DNA of 64,000 bases from Lepas anatifera (GCA_034440635.1 JAOTON010001597.1:62001-126000), one strand, 5' to 3'; numbered from the stretch's first letter, positions 1 to 10,779 are shown. The notes: generated by a model from the letters alone, not told the origin. Made by a program: numbers and translations.

Positions 1-339
1 ATAGTTAGTATGACTATATTAAGTTTTTTTATGTTTTCCGGAGCATCAGCTGCTGCAGTCGCATTGCATCGCTGACATTTTTCAGTTCAGTTCAGTTTCT
101 GGGGGATCAAATGTTTGTATGTATGTACATACCTTGTTCAGAGAACTTCCTGGGACTTGAAGTCTGGTCGGCTGTGCAAAAAGCAGGCCCTTAGCTTTTT
201 CCACAGGTAAATTCAGAAATCAGCTCAGGTGCTGTATTCTTCCCTAGATACTACCGCAAACTACAAAAAAACCAGTTTAATACAAATCCTTGAAAATGCA
301 AGCACGTATTTGAGCCTAACACATAACCCTCCCCGACAG
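1..339. other. Intronic sequence upstream of the first visible exon
   Basis: I see no coding signal here. The stretch ends in a CT-containing tract and a CAG (337-339) that serves as the splice acceptor for the following exon, so it is most simply the 3' part of an intron whose 5' exon lies outside the window. A short TGTATG-type simple repeat sits near 115-130. Confidence 0.4.
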
Positions 340-655
340 GCTGTCCAAGCAGTCGCTCAAGAGCAGCGGCTTCGACCTTGTCAAGTCTGGTCGCCAGAGC
401 CGCTCGGGGCCGACCGGTGAGAGGGCAAGGCGACGCTCAAAGTCCAAGCCCGCCTACCGCACCTCGATCGAGGCGAACGCGGCGCGTCTCCTGGTCAATA
501 TCGACCGCACCGGCTCCTCCAGCAGCAGTCAGACGCAGAGCAGCGACGAGCGCGCCCCCTGGGGCAACTACAGCCGCGCCAACGGCGCCAAAAAGCGCGC
601 CACCGGCAGGAGTACGACTGCCAGTCATTACCTCACATCAAGCACAGGAGACGGG
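340..655 (+). CDS. Internal exon of an unrecognised basic Ser-rich protein (exon A)
   Basis: I do not recognise the protein. After the acceptor CAG at 337-339 the exon opens with one base completing a split codon, then reads 105 codons without a stop in the frame starting at 341. The peptide is rich in Ser, Arg and Lys: it begins LSKQSLKSSGFDLVKSG, passes through a basic RARRRSKSKPAYR stretch, and has a run of five serines near residue 60. Third codon positions are mostly G or C, as in the lectin genes of this window and unlike the AT-rich flanks. The frame hits TGA at 662. A GT at 656-657 (GACGGG|GTCAGC) would end the exon in phase 0, matching the next exon, but this donor is weak, so the 3' boundary is the least certain part. 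The product looks intrinsically disordered and intracellular. Confidence 0.5.
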
Positions 656-744
656 GTCAGCTGAGTTCAGCACGCTCAGAAACCTGTCTGCGCGACTCGT
701 GCTGCCGCCTGCCGGCGACCGCGCACCATCCCCGCGTGCTGCAG

Positions 745-885
745 GCGAAGTCGGTGCACGATCTGCACGCAGAGACATCTAGTGAGGCGATGAGGAGGCT
801 GGAGTATGACGAGGTGGCGCTGAGCGAGCCCAGCTTGTGCGACGCGCCCAGCCCAGTCCGACAACACGGCACGGATCCGGGAAAT
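745..885 (+). CDS. Internal exon of the same unrecognised protein (exon B)
   Basis: The exon follows an acceptor CTGCAG (739-744) and ends at a consensus donor, AAT|GTGAGTAG, with GT at 886-887. It reads 47 codons in one frame, starting in phase 0 and ending in phase 0: AKSVHDLHAETSSEA, then an acidic stretch, then ending near HGTDPGN. Codon third positions are GC-rich. The frame stays open upstream through 661, so an earlier acceptor is possible. The downstream exon C also begins in phase 0, which supports splicing over the 7.35 kb intron. No catalytic motif is visible. Confidence 0.6.
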
Positions 886-3566
886 GTGAGTAGAGGGCCG
901 AGGCGTCCTAACAGAACAGAAGCTCTGAGTGAAACGCCCCTGACCTTTGACCCAGCTGCTGGACTGCTGTTGCTGGTACAGCGCTTTGGTATTTACCTCG
1001 GCCGTTTGTTTATATTTTGGTGGTGTTAAGTATTGATAACCGGAAACATGTTGAACACGGCTTTAAAGGGTGACAAAAGTTCGCAGAAGGTAATCCTCGT
1101 TCAACGCTTTGGTAAGGATAAAGCAGTTTCAGTACCTGCTCTATTTTTACCGAGACCAAATTGTAAACGGTTTCCCCAAAATCATGGTCATTGATTCGGA
1201 TAACATATCATCGCTCCATCCAGACACACGATCGTGAACACATAAGGGGGCGTGGGAACTAAACTGGAAATGGTCAAGTCGGGAGAAAGGCAGTGACCCC
1301 TCTGCACTAGTGCTGATGCTCCGGTCCTGGGAGTCGCGCAGTCGGTTAATCATCGACGGACTGTGAGATTTGTGTCCCAGAGTGGCCGGCCTCTACCCCT
1401 CCCACCCGACGGTTACCACGTGATTGTTACACATTCTGAATTTATCTACCGTTGATTTTGCAGAGAAGAGTGTCCATTACGCGTCAATGCGCCAATTCGA
1501 ATATCTTTGCATCGGTCTTATCAGTGCTATTGATGCGATAATTGCATAATTTCAAGAATGTTTTTGAATGTTTTTGAATTTCAAGAATGCTTTCAAAATG
1601 TTTTTGGGTGAAACGTTGACCTGAGTGACGCGATCAAAAGACAGGGACTTTTTTGTAAATCGGAGGTATTTATTCTCTGAAGAATAATATTGGAGGGCCA
1701 ATTATTGTTTCATGAAGCGATCGTCTTGTGACATGCGCGGCCCTGAACTGATCAAGGAAGAGGCATGACCAGGTATCAGTAGACAAGAGAATTTAAACAG
1801 GCAGGAACAGAAAGGGAATAAGGCTCTGTGCAGCGCTACTAGCCCTATAATGAACAGTCCGGTCGAGTTCTCTTCGGGATGAATGATTCAGGCTAACTCG
1901 AAGAGAACTAGTAAAAACGAGTTGTTAGACACAAACTTAATTTAAAATCAAAGTAATGAAAGAGAAGCTTTAACGGATTAGTTTGCGAAAAATAACTTAA
2001 ATTTCGCTGGTACAGTGTACTGAAACAATTCCCGGGTGTTTCAAAAAAATCTGCTAGGGAAACATTGGTTCAAAGCATTGAAAACAAATTCTGGACGTTT
2101 CAAGAAAATCTATTACACAAACATCATAGGCTGCCAGTTTCTCGCGAATTACGAGGTTTTTAATAATTTCGTAAGTGAAAGTGGTTAATTGGCAATCATT
2201 TTCATATAAATCACAAGTGTAAACGGCCACAGGGCTCTATTTTCGCCCGTCACAAATTAGGTCATCATTTTGTAAATGCCGCAGCAAATACGCCACGACG
2301 TATTTCAGACAGAATTGCCTCAAGTATGATACGTTCAGATCTAACGGCGAATTTTTCTTAAATTGATTCCAAAGGCGCAATTTTCTGGACAGGACTTATT
2401 CAAACAAGAACAGACCATACAAAGCAAAATATAACACTTTACTTGAAAAAAACCTGACGAACTCTTGTTTCAGCGAGCGACAAAACTAAAATAATTTCCA
2501 CAGCATCAACGTAGCGACCTAAATGCGCCCGTGGGTGGCACATTTTGATAATGGTGTGCTCAAATGCGCCAACTACAACAATTTTTTCTAAAACTCGTAT
2601 ACGACGTGGATATGAAAATCAAAATATACAATTACGATTATTATATAAAAAAGACATGCGCATATATACAGCTTACAAAATCTACAAAATTATCATACCA
2701 GCAGAGTCGATGAGCTGTTCAAGGCAGCAGCTTCTGGTTTTGCTGGGCAGCCATTCTAGATTAAAGGGGCACCTAATGGGCACTCTGCCCTGCATACTTT
2801 TGCCAGATTACCCGTACTTTACTTCACGGACTAAGCTACGGCGGTACGGAGGAGTCATTACAGAGCCACGAGATTCGGCCAGAAGACAAAGTTGGAATAA
2901 ACACCTGCAGTCTTTCAATGTCTCAAATTCTTTAGTTTGATAAAGCCTTTGATCAAAACTAGTAAAAAATTACGGAAGATACAATGGCACTCAAAATTCA
3001 TCATTATAGACACGAAACTTCCCATCGGGAATGACGGTCTGCAATAAAGATGCTTGTCTGCAACCGATGCAAACATATTCACCTTCTCAGCACACATACA
3101 CCTATTGCGCCGCAAAACAGCCCTGATGACTCTAGATTCCGTCACGCAACACGGGCCAGATGGCCCTATCGTGCAAAGGAACCATTTACTGTTCCACCTT
3201 ACGGTATCGATCCTTGCGATTCCCTTTTGAATTCAGGGAAATGTTTTCAATGCGAGGGCCCCACGTGGGTTACAGCGGCCAACAGTTAAAACTAAAAAGA
3301 ACAATAGCTCCCATGGCTCGTATGCACTGGCTAGACTGCTGTGATATCGTGATATTAAGCTGTTCAAACTTTGGAATTGTGTCTCTGGTGCATTCAGTGT
3401 GTCTACCTCTGGCACTTCTTTCATGAAACGAGTCCCATAGGAAATAAAAGATCGGCATTACGTGCATGCGATTTCACTTCTTTCGGGCGTATATGTATAT
3501 TCAACGTTGCTTATTACCACTTCAAACCAAGAATGTTTATGTAACACTGAGTCCTAAGTTATGTTG
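886..3566. other. Intron sequence without recognised features
   Basis: This is the first part of the long intron between exons B and C. It is mostly AT-rich, with frequent stops in all frames. Near 1555-1605 there is a small local repetition of a TTTTTGAATG-like word. I could not identify any transposon, RNA gene or exon here. Confidence 0.4.
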
Positions 3567-3959
3567 ATGTACAGCCGGTTCCACACTGATTGGTAGGTAT
3601 TAGTGTCAGTTGTTTTAAGAAATATCTTAAACACGATTGCACTCCTAACAAAAGTTTGCGTCTCTGGTAATATATTGTGACGAGCTCTTTAAACGTGGGC
3701 CTCTGCGAACTGGATGAGACGTCAATTTGGAAAATTATGGACAAAAACTGTTTTCGCTGATCCCGATGATTTTTCGTCTTTTCTCAATTACTTCCGAATT
3801 TTGGATCCGACGAAGTATTTTTCACGTCAGTTCATGCATCCAGTTAAAACGCAGCAGGTGAGGCAACAATGGTGTCGGCAGGAAACATCACTTGAAAGAT
3901 ATTTCGCAAAAATGACTGCAGCCTAATACCTACCAATCAGTATGGAACCGGCTGTACAT
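3567..3959. mobile_element. 393 bp MITE-like element with 36 bp terminal inverted repeats
   Basis: The first 37 bases (3567-3603, starting ATGTACAGCCGGTTCC) are repeated in inverse orientation at 3924-3959 (ending GGAACCGGCTGTACAT) with one clear mismatch. Weaker inverted similarity continues inward through AAGAAATATCTT. There is no ORF of transposase size. The flanks do not show an unambiguous target-site duplication, so the superfamily is not assigned. Confidence 0.7.
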
Positions 3960-4597
3960 ATTGCTTGTTAATTTTCTCGTTAGTTCATGTGAAAGATTGA
4001 GAAACCTTCTTATTTAATGGACCCATCTTCTAACATAGTAAACGTTTCCTGTCGGAAACCCCTCTACATATGTTGCAGTCATGTTGGAAAACAAGGGGAT
4101 GTCACAATTTCTCCACTCTGCGTTAACAATCCAAATGTACATGCATGATCGGGGGGGAGGGCGCCATCGGGACTTTTGGATTGTTCACCATAAAAGGGGC
4201 GCTATTTTGGACAGAAAAGCATATCAGGTGGACGTCAAATTCTATCGTGGCCACGCGTGGGGGCGCTGATACTATCATCCTGGAGGGAAACGAGATTTCC
4301 GGGGACGCCCAGGGGTGGTTGGGCGGGGAAGTGCCCCCTGGACCCACCTATGCCTGGGAAGTCTAAGGTTCCGGTGAATATGCGTACAGCTCAGACTTGT
4401 CAGTTCGCAAATAATTCCTTTATTAGTGCCGAGCCAGCACGTGCCAGAGGAGAAATCTGCAGGATTTCGCTTTTACATTTGTCGAATTTCGGTGTAAACC
4501 CAGTTTGGCTCCCGAGCCGAGCAGTTGGGCTCGGCTGCTCATGGTCTCCTTTGTCTGTCCTTGCGTGGGCTACCGAACTAACCCTTAACGTTCTACT
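3960..4597. repeat. Intron sequence with a diverged GGCGCC-type repeat
   Basis: Around 4145-4365 the sequence (GGAGGGCGCCATCGGG, AGGGGCGCTATTTTGG, AAGTGCCCCCTGGACCC) resembles the interior of the GGATCC-ended MITEs found at 32.9 and 46.6 kb, but no clean terminal repeats remain. The rest shows nothing recognisable. Confidence 0.35.
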
Positions 4598-5501
4598 TTA
4601 ACACCCGCACTGGAGGGGGTCTGGCACTAACGCGCACTGGAGGGGGCCTGGTAGGCCCCCTAAGATCTCGGAAACTAAGAGGGTTAGAACAATGTCACTT
4701 GGTAGGTGGGTGGGGGCTATGGTGATCTACATGATGACCAATTTTCATTGACTTAGGTCAATATCTTCAAGGTGAAACAAGGTCGTAAAGGTCAAATATT
4801 GGCCATGCTGGGATCGATTGGTAAATGCTGTGATTATGCAGGAAAATGGCGGGAATAAACTAGAGGCGGACAAGGTTCATAGAGAAGAGGTCTCAAAGAG
4901 GCTTCCCCACAACTTTTGGGTCAAGGTCATTCAAGGTCATTGACCTTTAATGTCACCATATGGTATACTACTTATTATTTACACTTTGACTAACACTGTA
5001 GCCACTGTTTGGCGGGAAATGAGGACTGACCTTTCCCAATGACCTTTGACCTTGACCTTTGTATTGGGGTACCCTACGATGACGTCATAGCATAATATAT
5101 GTCAGACGGGGTAACGTCATTTGGCCGGACGCACAGTGGTCAGTGACCTTGAAAGTGCAGATATGACCTTGAACTGTGACCTTTGACCTTGAACTTGACT
5201 TTCATGTGAAGTAACCTTGACATACAGTCCCGCTTATATGACGTTATGACGTCACCACTCGGTCTTCAATGCAAGCTAACTGGTCCGACCGCGCGTTTAC
5301 GGCGATCTCAAAATGCAGGTTTGACTTTGAAAGCCTATAAGTAAAAAAATTCGGCCGATTTTCAAAAAGTCTTCACCAATCGACGCGCTATTAAATTGTT
5401 AAATGTGGGCACGTTTCGTTTTTCGGCTACAAGCGGTTCTCCGGCCACCTCGGAAAAACAGGTGGGGGGGCCTCCGAGGCCCCCTCCAGTGCGCGTGTTA
5501 A
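4598..5501. mobile_element. TTAA-flanked non-autonomous element, family 1 copy 1
   Basis: The element is bounded by TTAA at 4598-4601 and at 5498-5501. The right end reads inward as TTAACACGCGCACTGGAGGG. The left end carries the same CGCACTGGAGGGGG motif twice in tandem, about 28 bp apart (4605-4660). Next to the left terminus is a subterminal block, CCCCCTAAGATCTCGG. The interior has no ORF but is dense in AGGTCA / TCAAGGTCA half-sites in both orientations. The TTAA target and short inverted repeats are typical of piggyBac-like non-autonomous elements; that superfamily assignment is inference. Confidence 0.75.
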
Positions 5502-5782
5502 ATGTCACTTTAAACGACTCTTCATATGACTCTGAAACATCTGGTCCATTGGTTTTGCAAAGAAACTAAAGCAGAACTCCTTACTTTATTCTGTTACCCT
5601 GCTTCTCAACGATCTAACCCATATTGCAACCTTACAATCTATCCAGGTAATATTCAAAATGCGCGCGACACGTGCGATAATGCCGTTTTCGCACGCTTCT
5701 CAGCTTGATATCAGACTTTAGTGCGTCCACCCCCCGCGGCCTTCAGCCCGAATAACTAGCGTTCGGACGCTGCCCACGTGCA
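5502..5782. other. Intron spacer without recognised features
   Basis: This unique-looking DNA lies between the TTAA element and the LINE tail. It contains no exon or repeat that I can support. Confidence 0.3.
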
Positions 5783-5818
5783 GTATGTATGTATGTATGT
5801 ATGTATGTATGTATGTAT
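5783..5818 (-). repeat. (TATG)n microsatellite, the 3' tail of the adjacent LINE
   Basis: Nine uninterrupted TATG units lie immediately downstream of the 3' end of the minus-strand LINE. On the LINE strand this reads (CATA)n. Members of the CR1/L2-like LINE groups often end in short tandem repeats rather than poly(A), so this is most likely the element tail rather than an independent microsatellite. Confidence 0.6.
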
Positions 5819-5963
5819 TTGTAGCATATTACACGTGCAGCAGCAAGCTTCACCGGACCATCCACGAGTGGGTTTTCAGGTTTGCGGCGTTACAAGGTCA
5901 GCAGAAAAGCAGAGCACACATTTGCACATCAAAGCACACAATCAAATATTATAATTCCGTCAT

Positions 5964-8225
5964 TTACTGCGTGGACCTAATTAATCTTTCAAATCGTGCA
6001 GGAGAAGGCTCGTTCATCGTTCGGTAGGGTAGGTCGTTCCAGGATTTTGTAGCTCGGTATCGGAATTGTCGTTGAGAGTTCGTTAGATGGCAGACAGGCA
6101 GCTCGATGGAGTTTGTCTCGGTCGATCGGGTCGTTCGTCGTGAAACTTCATGCCGCATCACAAACATTCCTCGGATGGCTTTTGGACCACCTTCTGAGTG
6201 AATGGACTTGTGGATCTTTAGAAGATCTCTTTCCCGCACTTGATCCTCAATCCGTCTCCAGCAAAGTGACTCAAGTACTGGTCCCACTCTGTCTCTTCTT
6301 TTCATCCCTGTCACTACTCGCGCACTAAAGTTAATAACTTTCTGAACACGAGTCAGCTGTTTTTTCGTAGTTCCTCCCCAAACCGATAGACCATATAGAA
6401 TGTGTGGTTGCACATGCGCCTCTACCAGGACCTTGAGGGCATCCTGAGTGAAGTGATGTTGAAAGCGGCGGAGCGGGATGAGCAGAGAGTTGCATCTTTT
6501 AACGACTTGCGTGATATGAGCTTCCCAAGACAGATACGGGTCAATGTCAACACCAAGAAGGCGAACGGTCTTAGAAGGCTTGATGATGCAGCCTGCTACA
6601 CTTAGTTTGAGTTCTTTTGTCTTTTCAATAGCGTTGCGAGTTCCAACTAGAATGAAGTCCGTTTTTTCTTTGTTCATCTTTAGTGAGTTTGATCTGAACC
6701 AGCACTGCAGTGTGTTGAGCGCTGTTTCGATCCGTATTTTCAATGAGTTCAGACTTATGCTGTCTAGATCCGAGTGGTCTAAAAGCTGGGTATCGTCAGC
6801 ATAACAAATAATTCTACTTTTCAGCAGATGGCAGTGCATGTCGTTGGTAAAAAGGCTGAAAAGGACTGGCCCAGCGATCGACCCCTGTGGTACGCCACAG
6901 CTGACGGAAATGGTCCGCGAACCACCTCTTACGATCTGCTTTCGCCCGGTCAGATAACTCCGAAACCATGCATCATCTATGCCATACCATCCAAGCTTAT
7001 TTAGAAGTACGCTGTGGTCCACACTGTCAAAGGCTTTGCTCAAGTCTACCGCTGTGACAGATGAGACTTCACCTCGCTCGGAGTTCTGGGTGATCCAGTC
7101 AGCGACATCTAACAGCGCATCTTCCGTGCCGTGCTTCGGCCTGTAGGCATATTGCTGAGGATAGAGGACGTTACATCGAGTCAGATATGCTGATAGTTGG
7201 TTGCACACAACCTTCTCAAGTAGCTTTGACATGTGCGAAAGCAAGGATATGGGCCTGAAGTTAGCGGCAGTGTTGATGTCACCCTTATTTTTGTATATGG
7301 GCACGACCTCAGCAATTTTCCAGCTCTCCGGGAAAATGCTCGTCGATATTGAGGTATTGACGATTCGCAACAGGTAGGGTCCTACGACAGCAAAACAGCG
7401 TTTTAAGGCCTTCAGAGGAACACCATCAATGCCTTCCGCCCCCGATGAATTCATTTGCCGCATAACTCTACTGAGTTCAGGGAGAGTGACGGGATATGGC
7501 TTGAAGCATGATGATATGACAATGGGTGGTTTTATGAGTTTCTGGCCCGACTTAACGTCATCTTTTAGTTCACAAGCTATGCATGAGCCAACAGATGCAA
7601 AGAACTCATTGAAGCGATCTGCTCTGCTCCGTTGTTCGTCCTTGTTCTGGTCTTCGTCTCGTTTCACACCTGCGCTTTTCTTGGGTTGTGACATGTAATG
7701 TCGCTTGAGAGTTTGCCAAAAGTCTCTCCGGTTAGCGGACATGAGCCGACGACCCAAATATTCTTTTCTCGCCTGATGTATCAGTCGTTTGACTTCATTG
7801 CGTAGACAGCAGAATTCAGAGCGAGATTCAGGTGTACGAAGGTCTCGCCATATTTTCAGCATGTCGTCTCTGGTTTGCATGGTCCGTTTGATTGTTTGAT
7901 TATTTGCAATCCAAGGATGATTTGGTGAACGAGACTTTTTGGTCGTGAGCGGACAATGTCTGTTTATCACGCGATCCCAGATGGTCTTGAAACTCTCCAC
8001 CATTTTGTTGACATCGGTCGTATCATCAAGCTCTGACCAATCTTCCAGAAGGAGGTGAAGGCAGATTGCGTTCCAGTCCGCGCAGTTCCACTTGCGACCT
8101 ACCCGCCTAGTGGCGTTGTTTCGTACCCGATGTAGTGGGGTTTTCATCACGATTGGCTGATGGTCACTGATAGCAGTATCTAACACTTCAACACAATTGT
8201 TGAAGTGCAGTGAGATGACATCTAC
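5964..8225 (-). CDS. LINE reverse transcriptase ORF (5' truncated)
   Basis: The frame is open for about 750 codons without a stop. It starts inside an apurinic-like endonuclease C-terminus (SDHQPI near 8168) and continues through a linker with basic patches into a complete reverse transcriptase. Visible RT blocks are SGAEGIDGVPLKAL, WKIAEVVPIYKNKGD with NFRPISLL, VDLSKAFDSVDH, GVPQGSIAGPVLFSLF and the catalytic CYADDTQL (codons at 6792-6803). Downstream come the thumb region (LGVDID) and a C-terminal region with VINFSARVVTG and FRYRATKSWNDLP, as in CR1-like and related LINEs. There is no RNase H domain. The intact frame suggests recent insertion. The open frame continues past 8225 into exon C antisense, but those residues are not part of the element. 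Confidence 0.85.
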   Translation of the reverse strand, partial: VDVISLHFNNCVEVLDTAISDHQPIVMKTPLHRVRNNATRRVGRKWNCADWNAICLHLLLEDWSELDDTTDVNKMVESFKTIWDRVINRHCPLTTKKSRSPNHPWIANNQTIKRTMQTRDDMLKIWRDLRTPESRSEFCCLRNEVKRLIHQARKEYLGRRLMSANRRDFWQTLKRHYMSQPKKSAGVKRDEDQNKDEQRSRADRFNEFFASVGSCIACELKDDVKSGQKLIKPPIVISSCFKPYPVTLPELSRVMRQMNSSGAEGIDGVPLKALKRCFAVVGPYLLRIVNTSISTSIFPESWKIAEVVPIYKNKGDINTAANFRPISLLSHMSKLLEKVVCNQLSAYLTRCNVLYPQQYAYRPKHGTEDALLDVADWITQNSERGEVSSVTAVDLSKAFDSVDHSVLLNKLGWYGIDDAWFRSYLTGRKQIVRGGSRTISVSCGVPQGSIAGPVLFSLFTNDMHCHLLKSRIICYADDTQLLDHSDLDSISLNSLKIRIETALNTLQCWFRSNSLKMNKEKTDFILVGTRNAIEKTKELKLSVAGCIIKPSKTVRLLGVDIDPYLSWEAHITQVVKRCNSLLIPLRRFQHHFTQDALKVLVEAHVQPHILYGLSVWGGTTKKQLTRVQKVINFSARVVTGMKRRDRVGPVLESLCWRRIEDQVRERDLLKIHKSIHSEGGPKAIRGMFVMRHEVSRRTTRSTETNSIELPVCHLTNSQRQFRYRATKSWNDLPYRTMNEPSPARFERLIRSTQ

Positions 8226-8239
8226 CCTCTGACCTGCAG

Positions 8240-8391
8240 CCGTGCAGGACCCTGCCCCGGGGCCGCTCCTCCGTCGCTGACGACGGCGGCGCCGCCAAAT
8301 CACGTGACCCCAGCGTCGACAAGGGAGGCAAGGCGGAGAAGCGACGGGTTTCCCTGCGAGCGCTGAAGAACATGTTCAGCCTGAAGAAACG
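8240..8391 (+). CDS. Internal exon of the unrecognised basic protein (exon C)
   Basis: The acceptor is CCCTCTGACCTGCAG, ending at 8239, and the donor is AAACG|GTGAGAG with GT at 8392-8393. The exon reads 50 codons plus two bases. It begins in phase 0, matching the end of exon B, and ends in phase 2, matching the single leading base of exon D. The peptide runs PCRTLPRGRSSVADDGG, then a charged Lys/Glu region, then RRVSLRALKNMFSLKKR, which could form a basic amphipathic helix with an RRVS site resembling a PKA phosphorylation motif. Third positions are strongly GC-biased. The LINE lies less than 40 bp upstream of the acceptor. Function unknown. Confidence 0.65.
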
Positions 8392-9341
8392 GTGAGAGCC
8401 CACGGGGCGACTGTGGAGGCCTTCACCGGGTGGCTGTGGGCGTTTCGGCGCTGTATGTATCGTGCATTGGTAGAAGCAATGGTCACCGATGGGGTCCGTT
8501 TCAATGCTGCAACGGTTTATTGCCTATGCTGCTATCTTGTGCTCAAGAAACATAAGTTAAAACTGAGCATTACACGGAAAGCAGCACTTGCTCGTGCAGT
8601 CAGCTCCAGTGCGTGAACCTAATTTTATCGTAGGGAATTTGCTGCACTGAATCATACCAAACATCAGGGTTTCGGAGCCGTTTAAGCGTCACAGTGGTCC
8701 GGGCTCAAACTCCGACTCCCCAAAAGGTTTCAGTTCCAACTACGACTCTTTTTGTGCCACTCCGACAGTGAAACGCTGAGTCTTTTCACTCAGCTGATGA
8801 AGGCAGTTAAAGGCGGGCATCGGACGCACGCAAATTTGGATGCACCATTTATAGAGATTTGGCGTATATTTTGATAACATTGAAGAGCAAGTTCACAATC
8901 CAAACCGGTAACAGGCCGTGTTCTGGATATCGATCCCGGGCCTGTTCACGAAATCGGGGCCCTTTCTTTCAAGAAGGCTCCGACTCCTGCTCTTGCTTCG
9001 GACAAATAAGTTGGCTCCGAGGCTTTGTCGGCCTTCTAACGCCCTTCAAGCAGAAATACATCATCAAATGGTGCTTGTTCAATTTCTCAAATTAGGACCT
9101 TTGATCACAAAACTATTTGTGCATAATTTTCAGACAAATCAGGGGTAGGAACATTATTATCTGGAGTGCCTTCTGTCCTTCAAATGCAGTAGGCTAGGAA
9201 GGAGTCAATTTGTTCCAAAATTTGTGTTCTAATCTAAAAAAACACCACAGTCGCTGATACAGGGTCTCTATCCACTCAATCGACTCTCGTAACAGATCAA
9301 GGATATCACGGTCGTTCGACGTCACCAGTGACCTGTTGCAG
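8392..9341. other. Intron between exons C and D
   Basis: This 950 bp intron begins GTGAGAG and ends CTGTTGCAG. No repeat family or internal exon is recognisable. Phase 2 is preserved across it. Confidence 0.6.
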
Positions 9342-9534
9342 GGGCTCGCGGTCGGGAGTGCTGAACATCAGTGCCAGTACGTGTGACCTGACCCCGCCTC
9401 CGGCGGGGGACCAGTACACACCCCTGCGGGAGGCCCCCACTGCCGCCGCCGCCGCCGCTGCTGCCGCGAGCTCGGCGGCGCCGCTCCAGGGCGAGTTCAC
9501 CGACGAGGAGGGCCGCGCCTGCAGTAACGTGTGA
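9342..9534 (+). CDS. Terminal exon of the unrecognised protein (exon D), PDZ-ligand-like C-terminus
   Basis: After the acceptor TTGCAG (9336-9341) the first base completes the arginine codon split at exon C, then 63 codons run to TGA at 9532-9534. The peptide starts GSRSGVLNISAS. It contains a Pro-rich LTPPPAGDQYTPLREA segment and a run of nine alanines from a GCC/GCT repeat. It ends EFTDEEGRACSNV. The final S-N-V fits the class I PDZ ligand pattern (S/T-x-hydrophobic), which suggests a scaffold-binding cytoplasmic tail; this is inference from three residues. The four exons A-D together encode about 266 residues of the C-terminal part of the protein. No family is recognised. Confidence 0.65.
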
Positions 9535-10779
9535 GGCCAGTCACGTGAACCGCGACAAACTCGGACACGTGAATCATAAAGTATCGCGTTAAACCTGGTC
9601 GTAAGGTCCACTGAACCAGCTTCGCCCGTGGCCTGAACGACTCAGTGGCGTGTATCGGCGGGACTGGGCTTCAAATGCTAACCGGCCAAGTGTTTTGTGA
9701 GAAAGCCTCAATATGTGTGCAGCACGTGACCTTTTGTTGTGGAGTACTCTTGCAGAGGTCGTTACAGTTGCCGTAAGGGGTGCAGTGATGTGAACTGGGC
9801 AGCAAGGCGTCGTACACCGTACGCCATAGTGGTCATCACCATGGTAGCTGCCTCGGTCGCGCTTCCGTGTCCTTCCAACAGTTTGGAACACGTATATAAG
9901 TAAAGAATGCCAGGGTAAAAGCAAGGCTTAGAAAAATTTTGTGGGTGAATATTGAAAAACGCGGATGATTTTATTCGAGTAGAATTCAATCAAGACTAAT
10001 CATCGTATTTTTACCCCATTTTCTCCTTCGAGGTCATGATCTACCAAGGTTCGTATCGGTACTTTTAGTATATAGGGAATATAAGCTTGATTTTTTTAAC
10101 CCCTACCCATTGATTAGGTAGGCAGGGTGCCTTCTTCCCTTTGAAACTACCTATTGAAAGTGGTCACCGCATTTTATAACCAAAGTTATATAAAGTTTTT
10201 AATGAGCCTAGTTTTGAGCTTCAGGTCCCTGGTTCAAATCCATTTGGGCTCTCTGATTACGTTTAATGCGATCCACCTCCCTACCAATAACTACGATTCC
10301 ACATCCTGGAGGTGGTGACCTTGATCAAGGTTATGTATGACCTTGGAAGTGGTATCTTGTTAAAACCTAATTATGATAATGAGCTCTCCTCTCGAAATGG
10401 TTTGAACACGCCCCAGTTTACGGCCGCGGGGTTCCACTCAGTGCGCGTGCACGTACAGGTAAGTGGAACCACTTCTAGAAATTCAGGCACGTCGGGGGCC
10501 CACACTTGCTGCGATGGCTCTTTAAAGAGTACAAACCAACTGAGGTCATCATACACAGCTTCGTTATTTTGTAATGAGTGGGTTTAATGAAAATATATTT
10601 ATATATGAAGCTTTCAAACTTCAACTTTCATCTATGAAAGTTCGGGGGAAAACTTAGCTGAATGATGGACTAGAGCCGGACCAAATATGTTATTAGAATT
10701 ATACCTTATAGTCTTGATATAGATTGCAGCCGTGAGATATTTGGAATTACTAATAAGCAAAATATTTATTTGCGATGCT
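9535..10779. other. Downstream intergenic DNA without recognised genes
   Basis: This follows the stop of the first gene. Near 10232 a GGTTCAAATCC word matches a tRNA B box on the plus strand, but no matching A box or cloverleaf is visible. Otherwise nothing is supported. Confidence 0.35.

Larger units (their letters stand above)
5783..8225 (-). mobile_element. 5'-truncated CR1/L2/jockey-like LINE in intron
   Basis: A minus-strand non-LTR retrotransposon is inserted in the intron between exons B and C. It runs from within its endonuclease domain (about 8225) to a (CATA)n tail at 5783. It lacks the upstream part of the endonuclease and any ORF1, as expected for 5'-truncated target-primed insertion. 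The exact 5' junction is unclear; it lies between about 8205 and 8235, only a few tens of bases from the exon C acceptor. Confidence 0.75.

Noticed and set aside
10220..10255. tRNA B box GGTTCAAATCC
   Set aside because: No A box or cloverleaf arms at the right spacing.
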